Below are positions 1 through 10,056 of a stretch of 32,089 nucleotides of DNA, in pieces. The translations under genes and the position numbers were made by a program. Each line of letters starts with the position of its first letter. The stretch's first letter is position 1. The notes beneath the pieces were generated by a model that worked only from the letters and a program-made list of their open reading frames with translations, ran no database searches and had not been told where the DNA came from. The DNA is from Campylobacteraceae bacterium (GTDB lineage: Bacteria; Campylobacterota; Campylobacteria; Campylobacterales; Sulfurovaceae). The stretch lies in NCBI GenBank assembly GCA_027038275.1, contig JALVXC010000131.1:1-32089 (forward strand). The letters run 5' to 3'.

Positions 1-600
1 TTTTTGTTTAAAAACTCCATTATGGAGGAGCTAAATAGTGAAGAGTCAAAAAAGATTTTTAAGAATCTAAAACAGGCTATTAAGAGGCGAGAGTATCGAG
101 ATATTGTCTACTACTATGATGAGTTAGTTGTCTATAAAGGTGTTAAGTGTCTAAAGTTGGTTTTTATGAATAACAATTGGTACTTAGCAGTTATAGACCA
201 AGATAGGCTGTTGAAGTTTCTTCGTTTAAGTTTTATTAGAGAGGTTAACTACGCTTCAAAAAACTCTTTTAGTCACAGTGATGTTGAGTCCTATATGGAG
301 TTTTTTAAGCGTTTACAAAATGCCATGACTCTCTATGGGGTTGAGCCAAAGGTGGCAACTCTAAAGGCTCGTCCAAAGATTGCCAAATATTTTAAAGCAG
401 ATATGAAAAAGTACTTCCCCTCTCAGAGGTTTGTAGAGAAGTTAGATGATGGAAGTGTTCTCTTTACGGTAGAGTATACACAAGAGTTAGAGATTTTGCC
501 TTTTGTGCAGAGGTGGTTGCCTGACATTGTAGTAGTTGAGCCACAAGAGTTGCGAGATGCTTTTAGAAAGAAATTGCAAGATGCGTTGGAAGAATTGTAG
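1..600 (+). CDS. WYL-domain transcriptional regulator, C-terminal part (5' end outside window)
   Basis: The frame is open from the first base, so the start and the expected N-terminal winged-helix DNA-binding domain probably lie outside the window. The visible 199 codons contain the family's signature: residues NNWYLAVID near the middle, then a basic strand (LLKFLRLSFIREV), followed by a C-terminal WCX-like segment ending in a helix rich in Lys and Glu. WYL proteins sense a ligand, often nucleic acid or a nucleotide, and repress or activate neighbouring genes. An internal ATG at 22 could in principle start a short protein, but it would lack any DNA-binding domain. The stop codon TAG is part of the downstream paired-hairpin repeat. 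The family call is firm; the regulated target is unknown because the upstream side is missing. Confidence 0.75.
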   Translation, partial: FLFKNSIMEELNSEESKKIFKNLKQAIKRREYRDIVYYYDELVVYKGVKCLKLVFMNNNWYLAVIDQDRLLKFLRLSFIREVNYASKNSFSHSDVESYMEFFKRLQNAMTLYGVEPKVATLKARPKIAKYFKADMKKYFPSQRFVEKLDDGSVLFTVEYTQELEILPFVQRWLPDIVVVEPQELRDAFRKKLQDALEEL

Positions 601-735
601 GGGTAGACCAATGTGTCTACCCGTGTTTGTGATGCCAACAAGTTTGAATTTTTAAAATAATGGTTTTGATGTTGTTTTAAAAAATAGATATATTTGTGTG
701 TCGATTTTTGGGCAGACACATTGGTCTGCCCCTAC
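597..735. repeat. REPIN-like pair of inverted REP hairpins
   Basis: Two 26-bp arms (597-622 and 710-735) are reverse complements of each other except at two positions. Each arm is itself a hairpin with an 8-bp stem: GGGTAGAC/GTCTACCC on the left and GGGCAGAC/GTCTGCCC on the right. The two differences are a compensatory T-A to C-G change that keeps both stems paired. The arms are separated by 87 bp with no convincing gene. This is the architecture of a REPIN, a non-autonomous element mobilised by REP-associated tyrosine transposases. One such transposase lies at 27294-27827, but its flanking palindromes have a different sequence, so it is not clearly the mobiliser. The WYL gene's stop codon lies in the left arm. 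Confidence 0.7.
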
Positions 736-799
736 GGATGTTTCTATGTTTTTCAAATTTGATTTTTTGATGATTACCTACCATTTATTAACTTTTAGA

Positions 800-805
800 T
801 AAAAT
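800..805 (+). promoter_or_regulatory. -10 promoter box of glyS
   Basis: TAAAAT sits in the context TTTTAGATAAAATCGC, 34 bp before the glyS start. The same 16-base context recurs before bpt (16286-16301), which supports it as an RpoD-type promoter. No clear -35 box is visible, as is usual in Campylobacterota. Confidence 0.6.
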
Positions 806-838
806 CGCGTCAATAAATAGATTAGGACATAAAAAATT

Positions 839-2890
839 ATGACAAAACCACTTCTAATAGAGATAGGTGTAGAAGAGCTACCTGCTATACCACTACTTAA
901 AATTGTAAAAAATATTGAAAAATCATGGAAAGAACTACTTACAGAGTATCGTTTAGAGAGTGCTTTTGAGTTTGTCTATACTCCACGTCGTTTGGTACTT
1001 AGACATGAGGCAATGCCACTAAAACAAGCAGACAAAACTGTTGAACTTGTAGGTCCTCCTATGATGGTTGCTCTTCGTGATGGTGAGGTTACAAAAGCAG
1101 GTGAGGGGTTTGCTCGTAAGTGTGGTGTTAGTTTTGAAGAGCTTGGACGCATAGAGAACAAAGGGAAAGAGTGCCTCTACTTTAAGCAAGAGCAAAAGGG
1201 TTTAGAGAGTGTTACACTTCTTCAAGAGATGTTAGAAAAATGGCTAGGCTCAATGGCATTTGGAAAGATGATGCGTTGGGGGAGTAGAAAAGATGAGTTT
1301 ATTCGTCCTATTCGTTGGGTTCAGGTTCGTTTAGAAAATGATGTAGTAGATGTTGAACTATTTGGTGTAAAATCAGATAGTAAAACTTATGTGCATAGAA
1401 TGGTTAACTTTGATGCTGTAGAGGTAGCTAATATTGATGAGTACGATACTACTATCTTAGCAGAGGGTGAAGTGATGCTCTACCCTAAAGATAGAGAGGC
1501 AAAGATTTTAGCAGAGTTTGAAGCATTGGAGCAAGAGCATAATATCTCAATAGAGAGAGATAAATCTCTTTTAGATGAGGTAGTAGCTATTACTGAAAAT
1601 CCAAAGGCTCTTTTGGGTAGTTTTGATGAGATGTTTTTAGAGTTACCACCAGAGGCTATTATTGCCTCTATGAAAGAACACCAACGTTACTTTCCTGTCT
1701 TTGAAGATGGGAAACTCTTTAACAAATTTATAGTAGTCTCAAATGCAGTAACCGATGACTATAGTAAAGTGGTAGCAGGAAATGAGAGAGTTCTAAAACC
1801 ACGTCTAGCCGATGGACTCTTTTTCTATAGAAATGACCTAAAACGAGGACTTGTAACTGATGGTTTAGAGAAGATTACCTTTATGGACGGTTTAGGTTCA
1901 TTGACCGATAAAATTGAGCGTGAAAAGAAGATAGCTTTAAGATTGCTTGAACTCTATATGGAGCAGGTCAGAAGAGAGACAAACAAGAGTGAAGATGAAT
2001 TAAGAGAGCTAATGAGTGAAGCTATCTCTTTAGCAAAAGCTGACCTTACCTCTGAGATGGTCTATGAGTTTACAGAGCTTCAAGGGCTTATGGGTTACTA
2101 CTATGCTAAAGCGTTAGGTAAAGATGAGGTGGTCTACCAAGCAATTAAAGAGCAGTATTTTCCACTAGGTGAGGGTGCAGAGCTTCCTAGCTCTACATTT
2201 TCTGCTATTGTTGCCATGGCGATTAAGCTCGACACACTTATTGGACTCTTCTCTGTTGGAAAGATTCCTACAGGTTCAAAAGACCCATTTGCCTTGCGTC
2301 GTGCTGTTAATGGTATTGTTAGAATTGTTATTGAGTACAACTTACCATTTAAAACTAAAGAGATTATAGAGATGTTAAATGAGCTTTATGCAGATTATGA
2401 TGTTGAAAAGTTGATTTCATTTATAGTTGAGCGTATTAAGAAGTCTTTAGATGCTAATCCGTCAGTAATTACAGCTGTTTTAGAGTCAGGTGAGCAAGAT
2501 GTAAATGAGATTGCTAAAAAGGTATCGGCACTAAATAGTATTGTAGCCACTAATGACTTTAAAGAGCAGTTTTCTACCTTTAAACGTGTGGCAAATATCT
2601 CTAAAGAGGTTAATTTGGACAATGAACTAACTGTAGATAAATCACTCTTTGTTGAGCCTATTGAGGGAGAGTTATATAATGAGTATATCTCAACTATATC
2701 TAAAGAGTATGACTCTTATGAAGAGAAGCTCTCGGCTATGTTTGCACTTAAACCAAAGCTAGATAACTATTTTGATGATGTTTTAGTAAATGCAGAAGAT
2801 GAGGCTTTGAAAAATAATCGTAAAAATATGATAGGCTCTATCTATAAATCTTTTAAGGAGATTGCAGATATTAAAGAGATAACAATATAG
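839..2890 (+). CDS. glyS: Glycine--tRNA ligase beta subunit
   Basis: This 683-residue protein is the beta subunit of the bacterial alpha2-beta2 glycyl-tRNA synthetase. In that enzyme the alpha subunit (GlyQ) carries the catalytic core and the beta subunit handles tRNA recognition and body contacts. The N-terminus MTKPLLIEIGVEELPA is the family's opening motif. The central segment with EHQRYFPVFEDGKL and the later PLGEGAELPSS and DPFALRRA stretches are also characteristic. Length is normal for the family. The ATG at 839 is preceded by AGGA about 12 bases upstream and by a good -10 box. glyQ is not adjacent, consistent with the unlinked arrangement common in Campylobacterota. The gene appears monocistronic and is followed by about 140 bp of very AT-rich sequence. 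Confidence 0.95.
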   Translation: MTKPLLIEIGVEELPAIPLLKIVKNIEKSWKELLTEYRLESAFEFVYTPRRLVLRHEAMPLKQADKTVELVGPPMMVALRDGEVTKAGEGFARKCGVSFEELGRIENKGKECLYFKQEQKGLESVTLLQEMLEKWLGSMAFGKMMRWGSRKDEFIRPIRWVQVRLENDVVDVELFGVKSDSKTYVHRMVNFDAVEVANIDEYDTTILAEGEVMLYPKDREAKILAEFEALEQEHNISIERDKSLLDEVVAITENPKALLGSFDEMFLELPPEAIIASMKEHQRYFPVFEDGKLFNKFIVVSNAVTDDYSKVVAGNERVLKPRLADGLFFYRNDLKRGLVTDGLEKITFMDGLGSLTDKIEREKKIALRLLELYMEQVRRETNKSEDELRELMSEAISLAKADLTSEMVYEFTELQGLMGYYYAKALGKDEVVYQAIKEQYFPLGEGAELPSSTFSAIVAMAIKLDTLIGLFSVGKIPTGSKDPFALRRAVNGIVRIVIEYNLPFKTKEIIEMLNELYADYDVEKLISFIVERIKKSLDANPSVITAVLESGEQDVNEIAKKVSALNSIVATNDFKEQFSTFKRVANISKEVNLDNELTVDKSLFVEPIEGELYNEYISTISKEYDSYEEKLSAMFALKPKLDNYFDDVLVNAEDEALKNNRKNMIGSIYKSFKEIADIKEITI

Positions 2891-2974
2891 AACAAGTTAT
2901 AATTTTTATATTAAAAATATAAGTTAAAAATATAAATTTATTTAAAATTAAGTTTCAACTAGGTAACTTTATAT

Positions 2975-2980
2975 TATAAT
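2975..2980 (+). promoter_or_regulatory. -10 promoter box for the 38-codon mini-gene
   Basis: A perfect TATAAT lies 55 bp upstream of the small ORF at 3035, within an AT-rich spacer after glyS (2891-3034). A TTTCAA at 2953-2958 is a weak -35 candidate at 16 bp spacing. The rest of the spacer holds only short A/T repeats. Confidence 0.45.
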
Positions 2981-3034
2981 AAATTAAATAATTAAATATA
3001 CTAATTTATTTAATTTTAATATAAGGAAGTCACA

Positions 3035-3151
3035 ATGAGAAACTTTGACGGTAACATATTAAAAGTAGCGATTGAGCATGGTTGTAAAACAGTTAGAGAC
3101 TTAGCAGAGTTTATCCGAATCTACAATGCTCAACCAATGATGGTAGCGTAG
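3035..3151 (+). CDS. Small protein of 38 residues, unknown function
   Basis: The ORF begins with ATG at 3035 after a good Shine-Dalgarno (ATAAGGAAG, spacing about 6) and has its own TATAAT upstream. It ends at TAG just before a strong hairpin terminator. The protein begins MRNFDGNILKVAIEHGC and continues with a charged segment (KTVRDLAEFIRIYN) that would form an amphipathic helix; there is no signal peptide or membrane segment. Promoter, ribosome binding site, uninterrupted frame and terminator together make a real mini-gene likely. I do not recognise the family. One caution is that a structured small RNA could occupy the same interval. Confidence 0.55.
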   Translation: MRNFDGNILKVAIEHGCKTVRDLAEFIRIYNAQPMMVA

Positions 3152-3155
3152 CGTA

Positions 3156-4336
<1,181 letters not shown>

Positions 4337-4374
4337 TTAAAAATTTTATCTCTAAAACCTTTTAGAACTTATGT

Positions 4375-4406
4375 TATAATTCCATATAAAAATTAATTAT
4401 GGAATT
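4375..4406 (+). promoter_or_regulatory. Promoter and leader hairpin of the TrkA-C gene
   Basis: TATAAT (4375-4380) is the -10 box. It overlaps an 8-bp inverted repeat, AATTCCAT (4378-4385) and ATGGAATT (4399-4406), which ends three bases before the start codon at 4410. The only Shine-Dalgarno-like bases (GGA) lie in the right arm. The repeat could be an operator or could mask the ribosome binding site if transcribed; the sequence cannot decide. Confidence 0.45.
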
Positions 4407-4409
4407 TTA

Positions 4410-5828
4410 ATGAAAAATGTATTGATTTTGGCAAATGGCGATATGGCTAAACATTTTGTAAAGTGGCTAGGTAAAAGTCGTATCTCTTCTAATCAATACT
4501 ATATTAATTGTTGTCAGGAAAATAGAGAGTGTCTTGCTACTACAATAGATAATATTACTTATATTGATATAGACCCTACATCTTATCTTCGAGTAAAGAT
4601 ATTGATGGAAGATATAGAGTTTTCAACTATATTTATTGTTCTTGAAGATAAGTTAGAAGCTAAATTTACCTATAAAAATATTCGTTTTATAGATGATAAG
4701 GTATTTATTGTCTTTGTCTCTAAGTGGGATGATTTAATCTTTGATGATGAGAATTTAAATCTTTTAAACATTAATGAAGTTATAGCTTCAAGTTTATATG
4801 AAAAACTTCCAAACGTTCCGATAATTGGTAAAAATATTGGTTTGGGCAAGGGTGAGATTATGGATATACTTATTCCTCTTGGAAGTAGTTTTGCTTTTCG
4901 TCATGTGGGAGCAATTTCGCATAGAAAATGGAAAATTGTAGCTATCTATAGACAAGAGAAACAGATATTTCCTACAAATAGTACAATGATAAAGCCCCAT
5001 GATAGAATTATAGTAATTGGAAATCCATTGGTGTTAGAAGAGGTATACAAACGAGTAAATCGTCGACAAGGTGTCTTCCCTGAACCTTTTGGTAAAAATT
5101 TATATCTTTTGGTTAATATGGAACAGAGTAGAGAAGATATTCTATCTCAAGTAAATGAAGCAATATTTTTAAGTAATAAATTAATAAGAACAAAACTCTT
5201 TATTCGGTTGATAAATCTCATAGATATTGAAAATATAAAAGAGATTAAAAATTTACAAAATGATAATATTGAAGTTTTTGTAACCTATAGAGATAGTGAT
5301 ATGTTTCAAGATATAGATTTTGATATGAGTCAAGATGAGATTGGACTCTTTTTGTTAACACCACATCTTTTTAAAAAATCAAAATTAAAAGAGTATATAG
5401 GCTCTTTTAATCGTCCTATATATCTTTTTGGAGAGGAGAGAATTTTTAATATTAATAAAGCTGTTATTTTGATGGGTGAAGAGACAGAGATGGAGTCACT
5501 CTCTACTTCTGTTTTTGATATATCTGAGAGTTTGAGGTTAGAGTTGAACTTATATGACTATAATCCTGAAGGTGATTTTGAAGAGACAAAAAAGGTTATT
5601 GACCACTATGAAACTCTATCTCGTCTCTATAGTTTTAATATTAATATTGAGAAGAAGAGAGCTAATCCTGTTAAAGAGCTACTTGCACACGATGCTGTTT
5701 TGCATATTGCCCCATATAACAAAGAGGTTATGAGTAACTCTTGGTTAAACTTTTTCTCAACACGATTTAGTAGACATATTCTCTCTATAAAAAAGCACCC
5801 TCTGCTTTTGATTCCTGTAGAGGGGTAG
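4410..5828 (+). CDS. TrkA C-terminal (RCK_C) domain protein, COG3400-like
   Basis: This 472-residue protein opens with a Rossmann-like segment (MKNVLILANGDMAKHFVKWLG), as in TrkA/RCK nucleotide-binding proteins. Around residues 140-220 it has an RCK_C-like module with IPLGSSFAFRHVGAI, KWKIVAIYRQ and MIKPHDRIIVIGNP, matching the ligand-binding half of potassium-transport regulators. The C-terminal half is less familiar and resembles a degenerate nucleotide-binding or UspA-like fold. There are no membrane segments, so it is presumably cytoplasmic. Campylobacterota carry a protein of this kind annotated COG3400 and assumed, without much direct evidence, to act in K+ uptake. No Trk/Ktr channel gene adjoins it. 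Confidence 0.6.
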   Translation: MKNVLILANGDMAKHFVKWLGKSRISSNQYYINCCQENRECLATTIDNITYIDIDPTSYLRVKILMEDIEFSTIFIVLEDKLEAKFTYKNIRFIDDKVFIVFVSKWDDLIFDDENLNLLNINEVIASSLYEKLPNVPIIGKNIGLGKGEIMDILIPLGSSFAFRHVGAISHRKWKIVAIYRQEKQIFPTNSTMIKPHDRIIVIGNPLVLEEVYKRVNRRQGVFPEPFGKNLYLLVNMEQSREDILSQVNEAIFLSNKLIRTKLFIRLINLIDIENIKEIKNLQNDNIEVFVTYRDSDMFQDIDFDMSQDEIGLFLLTPHLFKKSKLKEYIGSFNRPIYLFGEERIFNINKAVILMGEETEMESLSTSVFDISESLRLELNLYDYNPEGDFEETKKVIDHYETLSRLYSFNINIEKKRANPVKELLAHDAVLHIAPYNKEVMSNSWLNFFSTRFSRHILSIKKHPLLLIPVEG

Positions 5829-5863
5829 AATTAGAACATTTGGTATACTAACCTTATATGCTT

Positions 5864-5891
5864 AGAGATATTAAGCCCATTAAATATCTCT
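5864..5891 (+). terminator. Hairpin after the TrkA-C gene
   Basis: AGAGATATT (5864-5872) and AATATCTCT (5883-5891) form a perfect 9-bp stem with a 10-base loop, followed by only a short TTT. It lies 36 bp past the TrkA-C stop and just upstream of the aroB -10 box. It could be a weak terminator or an operator for aroB. Confidence 0.45.
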
Positions 5892-5897
5892 TTAAGA

Positions 5898-5903
5898 TAA
5901 AAT
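5898..5903 (+). promoter_or_regulatory. -10 promoter box of the aroB operon
   Basis: TAAAAT in the context TTTAAGATAAAATATTGCC lies about 37 bp before the aroB ATG and resembles the glyS and bpt promoters (TTTTAGATAAAATCGC). Confidence 0.55.
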
Positions 5904-5939
5904 ATTGCCAATAATTCATATATTAGGTCTTAAAAAATC

Positions 5940-6986
5940 ATGATAGTTCCCATTCATTTAGAAAATAGTTCAGATATAAAATATAATGTTGTTATAGATA
6001 CTCTTCCAGAGCTTACCTTTAATAGAAAGGTGGCTATTGTTACAAATACAACAGTATCAGAGTTGCACCTAGAACATTTAAAATCTAAAATAAGTGCTGA
6101 TGAACTATATGTTGTTACTGTTGAAGATGGTGAAGAGTTTAAAACTTTAGCAACAGTAGAGGCTATTTTAAATAAGCTTTTTGAAGCTAAACTCGATAGA
6201 AAGTCTCTTTTGATCGCTCTTGGTGGTGGAGTAGTTGGTGATATGACTGGGTTTACTGCCTCTATATATCAAAGAGGAATTGGATTTGTACAAGTTCCTA
6301 CAACACTTTTATCACAAGTGGATGCCTCTGTAGGAGGAAAGACTGGGGTCAATAGTGCTTATGGTAAAAATCTTATAGGAGCATTCTATCAACCTGAAGC
6401 AGTCTATATAGATACTAATTTTTTAAAGACACTTCCAAAAAGAGAGTTTGCTGCTGGTATAGCTGAAATTATTAAGATGGCTGTAATGTTTGACAGAGAC
6501 TATTTTGACTTTTTGGTAGATGCTGATTTTTCAGATAGAAAAAGTTTAGAGAAGGTTATTCGACGTTCAGTTGAACTAAAAGCAGAGGTTGTTAACTTAG
6601 ATGAGAAAGAGTCAGGAATACGAGCTGTACTTAACTATGGACACACATTTGGACATGTAATTGAGAATGAGACAAACTACACTACCTATCTTCATGGAGA
6701 AGCTGTTGCCATAGGAATGATGATGGCAAATGCTTTGGCTGTAGAGTTAGGATTAATGGAGCAGAATCAGATGGATGAGGTAGAGAAGTTTTTAAAGAAA
6801 CATCAACTTCCTACATCTTATAATATATCCAATGTAGACTCCTTTTATGATAAATTCTTTTTAGATAAAAAAGCATCGAACAATAGGCTTAAGTTTATTT
6901 TACCTAAAGGGCTTGGTGGGCATACTATTAGAGATGATATTGACGAAGAGACACTTAAAAGAGTTCTTTATAAGTTTGTTAAATGA
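5940..6986 (+). CDS. aroB: 3-dehydroquinate synthase
   Basis: AroB converts DAHP to 3-dehydroquinate, the second step of the shikimate pathway to aromatic amino acids, using NAD and a divalent metal. The 348-residue length is normal. The NAD-binding segment ALGGGVVGDMTGFTAS (about residues 94-109) is present, as are QVPTTLLSQVDASVGGKTGVN, the metal-site region AGIAEIIKMA, and the histidine motifs NYGHTFGHVIE and LHGEAVAIGM. It is the first gene of an operon, and its TGA overlaps the start codon of the mechanosensitive channel gene (ATGA), suggesting translational coupling. The trpC at 12991-13794 belongs to a downstream branch of the same metabolism but sits in a different operon. Confidence 0.96.
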   Translation: MIVPIHLENSSDIKYNVVIDTLPELTFNRKVAIVTNTTVSELHLEHLKSKISADELYVVTVEDGEEFKTLATVEAILNKLFEAKLDRKSLLIALGGGVVGDMTGFTASIYQRGIGFVQVPTTLLSQVDASVGGKTGVNSAYGKNLIGAFYQPEAVYIDTNFLKTLPKREFAAGIAEIIKMAVMFDRDYFDFLVDADFSDRKSLEKVIRRSVELKAEVVNLDEKESGIRAVLNYGHTFGHVIENETNYTTYLHGEAVAIGMMMANALAVELGLMEQNQMDEVEKFLKKHQLPTSYNISNVDSFYDKFFLDKKASNNRLKFILPKGLGGHTIRDDIDEETLKRVLYKFVK

Positions 6987-8785
6987 GACTAATAATGAAA
7001 ATAGTTTTTATTTTTGTTCTACTTTTTTTCTCTGCTTTTGCAGATAGTAATATAACACAAAAGAGTGATAAGACACTATTAGAGACTATAACTCCTGAAA
7101 ATAGTGAAAAAAATGCTAAGAGTATAGCTATTATTGCAAAGGCAATAGACAAAAAGAAGAGAGAAGAGGAAGAGAAGAAAAAAGAAGAGTTAGAGGCTAA
7201 AAAACGAGCAGAAGAGGAGAAACGTCTTTTAAAAAAAGCAGAGCGTATTAAAGAAGAGAAACTTCTCCAAACTAGAATTGATGAACTTGAAGAGAAGAAA
7301 AGAAATATAGACAAAGAGTTAAGTAAAGATAATATTTGGGCAAATCAGTATCTACCTTATGAGACCTATCAAGAGTTAGAGATTAAGCATAAAAAGTATG
7401 CTGATGAGATAGAGGAGTACAATAAAGAAGAGAGCTTATCCAATAAAGAAAAATTAGAACTTAAGCGTTTAAAAGATGAGTATAAGATTATTGAGGGGAA
7501 ACTCTCTCAACTTAGTGATTATAAAAAAGACCCATTTTCCAATATGGTTAAGATTAAAGAGTTAGATCCTGAACCAAAGATTACAAATCCTATTAGTATT
7601 CTTGATGGAATCTCTTATCAGAAGCAGTTAAAGAGTATTAAAGAGGAGAATGAAGAGAAGTATAACTCTCTTAGTGAAGCTGTAATAAAATTACAAGAGA
7701 AGGTAGCACTTTTAAAAAAGTTAACACTTCTTTCTAAACAGAAGAAGTATGTTAGAGAGCTAAAAGCAACTCAACAGAAGTTAAAAGATTTTGAAGATAC
7801 TTTACGAATATATAAAACCTCTATTGAGACATTTTCACAGCATATTTCTCAAATTAGTTTACGTATTGATGAGGGAATTGATAAAGAGATAAAAAAATTA
7901 GTAGTAATTGGTGCAACCATTGGCTCACTGTTACTATTTTTATTTCTAATCAAATTTTTAATCAATAAATATATGTCAGAGAATGACTTCTTTTATGGAA
8001 TAAACAAGATTGTTAATGGTTCGTTTATTGTTATAATTGTTATGATTTTACTCTTCTCTTATATTGAAAATGTTAAAAATCTAATGACTATTTTGAGCTT
8101 TGCATCTGCTGGTATAGCTATTGCTCTAAAAGATTGGTTTATGAGTATTTTAGGTTGGGTGGTCATTTGGGTTTCAGGCTCTGTTCATGTTGGTGACCGT
8201 ATGAAGTTTGTAAAAGATGGTACAGAGTATGTTGGAGATGTTGTTGATATATCTATTTTGCGTATGACACTACATGAAGATGTTACATTTACCTCTGTAT
8301 ATAAAAATAGACGTACAGGGCGTATTATCTTTATTCCAAACAACTATATATTTACAGGCATGATTGCAAACTATTCTCATGCAGGTCTTAAGACTGTTTG
8401 GGACGGGATTGACTTCTATATTACCTTTGATTCCAATGCTTCAAAAGCACAATATATCTCTAAAGATGTAGCACGGAAGTTTTCAAAAGGTTATACGGAG
8501 ATGACAAGAAAACAGTTAAATCGTCTACGAAGTAAATATAGTGTACGAAATACAGCTGTTGAACCTCGTATTTTTGCTTTTTTAGATAACTATGGTATAC
8601 GTATATCTGTTTGGTATTTGACTAACTCCTATGCAACTTTGACATTAAGAAGTACTATATCTATGGAGATATTATCAAGGATACAAAAAGAGGATGATAT
8701 AGAGTTGGCACTGCCAAGTCAATCACTCTATATGGATAAATCAGCACCAAGACCTCCATTGCATGAAAATAGTGAAATTATATAG
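6983..8785 (+). CDS. MscS-family mechanosensitive ion channel with periplasmic coiled coil
   Basis: The 600-residue protein starts with a signal peptide (KIVFIFVLLFFSAFA). It is followed by a long Lys/Glu-rich coiled-coil domain, roughly residues 45-300, presumably periplasmic. Two hydrophobic helices (about 305-330 and 345-365) precede the MscS pore helix LMTILSFASAGIAIALKDWF and the beta domain with VGDRMKF and IFIPNNYIFTGMIANYSH. Such channels open when turgor rises. Two in-frame starts are possible: 6983, overlapping the aroB stop, and 6995, which begins MKIVFIF and gives a cleaner signal peptide. The extended coiled-coil front end recalls MscK-type proteins rather than the small E. coli MscS. 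The AAG/GAG-rich coding of the coiled coil produces a long meaningless antisense frame. Confidence 0.85.
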   Translation: MRLIMKIVFIFVLLFFSAFADSNITQKSDKTLLETITPENSEKNAKSIAIIAKAIDKKKREEEEKKKEELEAKKRAEEEKRLLKKAERIKEEKLLQTRIDELEEKKRNIDKELSKDNIWANQYLPYETYQELEIKHKKYADEIEEYNKEESLSNKEKLELKRLKDEYKIIEGKLSQLSDYKKDPFSNMVKIKELDPEPKITNPISILDGISYQKQLKSIKEENEEKYNSLSEAVIKLQEKVALLKKLTLLSKQKKYVRELKATQQKLKDFEDTLRIYKTSIETFSQHISQISLRIDEGIDKEIKKLVVIGATIGSLLLFLFLIKFLINKYMSENDFFYGINKIVNGSFIVIIVMILLFSYIENVKNLMTILSFASAGIAIALKDWFMSILGWVVIWVSGSVHVGDRMKFVKDGTEYVGDVVDISILRMTLHEDVTFTSVYKNRRTGRIIFIPNNYIFTGMIANYSHAGLKTVWDGIDFYITFDSNASKAQYISKDVARKFSKGYTEMTRKQLNRLRSKYSVRNTAVEPRIFAFLDNYGIRISVWYLTNSYATLTLRSTISMEILSRIQKEDDIELALPSQSLYMDKSAPRPPLHENSEII

Positions 8786-8805
8786 AATTAAAAAAGAAGA
8801 TAAGA

Positions 8806-10056
8806 ATGAAAAAAGTATATTTTAAAACCTTTGGGTGTAGGACAAATCAGTTCGATACCCAAGTAATGATGTCAAAACTAAAAGATTTTGAGTTGACGCA
8901 AAATGAAGATGAGGCTGATGTAATTATGGTCAACTCTTGTACTGTAACCAATGGAGCAGACTCCTCTGTTAGAGCCTATATAAATGGTCGAGGACGTTCA
9001 AATCCCAATGCTAAAATTGTTTTAGCTGGTTGTGGTTCTCACTCTAAAGGTCAATCACTCTTTGATAACAAAAAGGTTTTTGGGGTCATTGGACACTCTG
9101 AAAAAGAGAAGATTAACGATATTTTAAAGTATGAAAAACCATTTTATCAGATTGGTGATTTGGAGCATATTGACTCTACTATTGTAGAGGAGTTTGTTGG
9201 AAAGAGCCGAGCCTTTATTAAGATACAAGAGGGGTGTGACTTTAGGTGCTCTTACTGTATTATCCCCTCTGTTCGTGGAGATGCACGAAGTCATAGAGAA
9301 GAGGATATTTTAAAGCAAATTGAGAAGTTGGCAACTAATGGTTTTGGAGAGTTTATCTTAACTGGAACAAATGTAGGTAGCTATGGACAAAAAGAGGGAA
9401 CTTCTATGGCTAAACTACTTAAAAAGATGAGTATGATTCGTGGTGTAAGACGCATTCGTATAGGTAGTTTAGAGCCAATTCAGATTGATGATGAGTTTAA
9501 AGAGATTTTGAGTGAACCTTGGATGGCAAAACAGTTGCATATTGCTCTACAACACACCTCTGATAAGATGTTAAAGTTAATGAACCGACGTAATAACTTT
9601 AAGAGTGATTTGGAGCTTTTAAATGAGATAGCCAATAAAGGTTATGCTATTGGAACAGATTTTATTGTTGGTCACCCAGGAGAAGATGAGAAAGAGTGGA
9701 AAGAGGCAATAGAGCGTATTGGGCTTCTACCTTTAACACACATTCATGCCTTTTCTTACTCTAAACGTAACAATACTCCATCTGCAACTATGAAGCCTGA
9801 GATAAAAGGCAATATTGCAAAAGAGAGACATAGAGAGTTAACATCACTTATTAAAGCTAAAAATTATGACTTTAGAGTAGCAAATTGTAAAAATCTTGAA
9901 GTTTTAGTAGAGCAGGAAAGAGATGGACTCTACTATGGATATGACCAATATTACAATAGAGTTGAGGTAAGCTCTAATGAGGATTTAACTTCAAATTGGA
10001 TTTTTATAGAGAATGCAAAAGTAGAAGGGGACAAAAATGTGGCAATCTATAAGTAA
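8806..10056 (+). CDS. mtaB: tRNA t6A37 methylthiotransferase MtaB
   Basis: MtaB is a radical-SAM enzyme that adds a methylthio group to N6-threonylcarbamoyladenosine-37 of ANN-decoding tRNAs. The 416-residue protein shows the order of a MiaB-type methylthiotransferase. The N-terminal UPF0004 domain supplies three cluster cysteines in FKTFGCRT, VNSCTVT and LAGCGSH. The radical-SAM motif CxxxCxxC follows in GCDFRCSYC near residue 145. The GFGEFILTGTNVGSYG and ALQHTSDKMLKLMNRR strands are typical. A TRAM-like end is short. The opening KKVYFKTFGCRTNQ favours MtaB over MiaB. It starts 20 bp after the channel gene and overlaps the next gene by 20 bp. Confidence 0.88.
   Translation: MKKVYFKTFGCRTNQFDTQVMMSKLKDFELTQNEDEADVIMVNSCTVTNGADSSVRAYINGRGRSNPNAKIVLAGCGSHSKGQSLFDNKKVFGVIGHSEKEKINDILKYEKPFYQIGDLEHIDSTIVEEFVGKSRAFIKIQEGCDFRCSYCIIPSVRGDARSHREEDILKQIEKLATNGFGEFILTGTNVGSYGQKEGTSMAKLLKKMSMIRGVRRIRIGSLEPIQIDDEFKEILSEPWMAKQLHIALQHTSDKMLKLMNRRNNFKSDLELLNEIANKGYAIGTDFIVGHPGEDEKEWKEAIERIGLLPLTHIHAFSYSKRNNTPSATMKPEIKGNIAKERHRELTSLIKAKNYDFRVANCKNLEVLVEQERDGLYYGYDQYYNRVEVSSNEDLTSNWIFIENAKVEGDKNVAIYK

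Noticed and set aside
423-719. 98-codon minus-strand frame antisense to the WYL gene and across the REPIN arms
   Set aside because: Its sequence is made of the reverse of a real coding region and of the hairpins; no ribosome binding site or protein-like pattern.
6979-7314. 111-codon minus-strand frame rich in Ser, Phe and Leu
   Set aside because: It is the reverse of the Lys/Glu-rich coiled coil of the channel gene, which yields long stop-free antisense frames.
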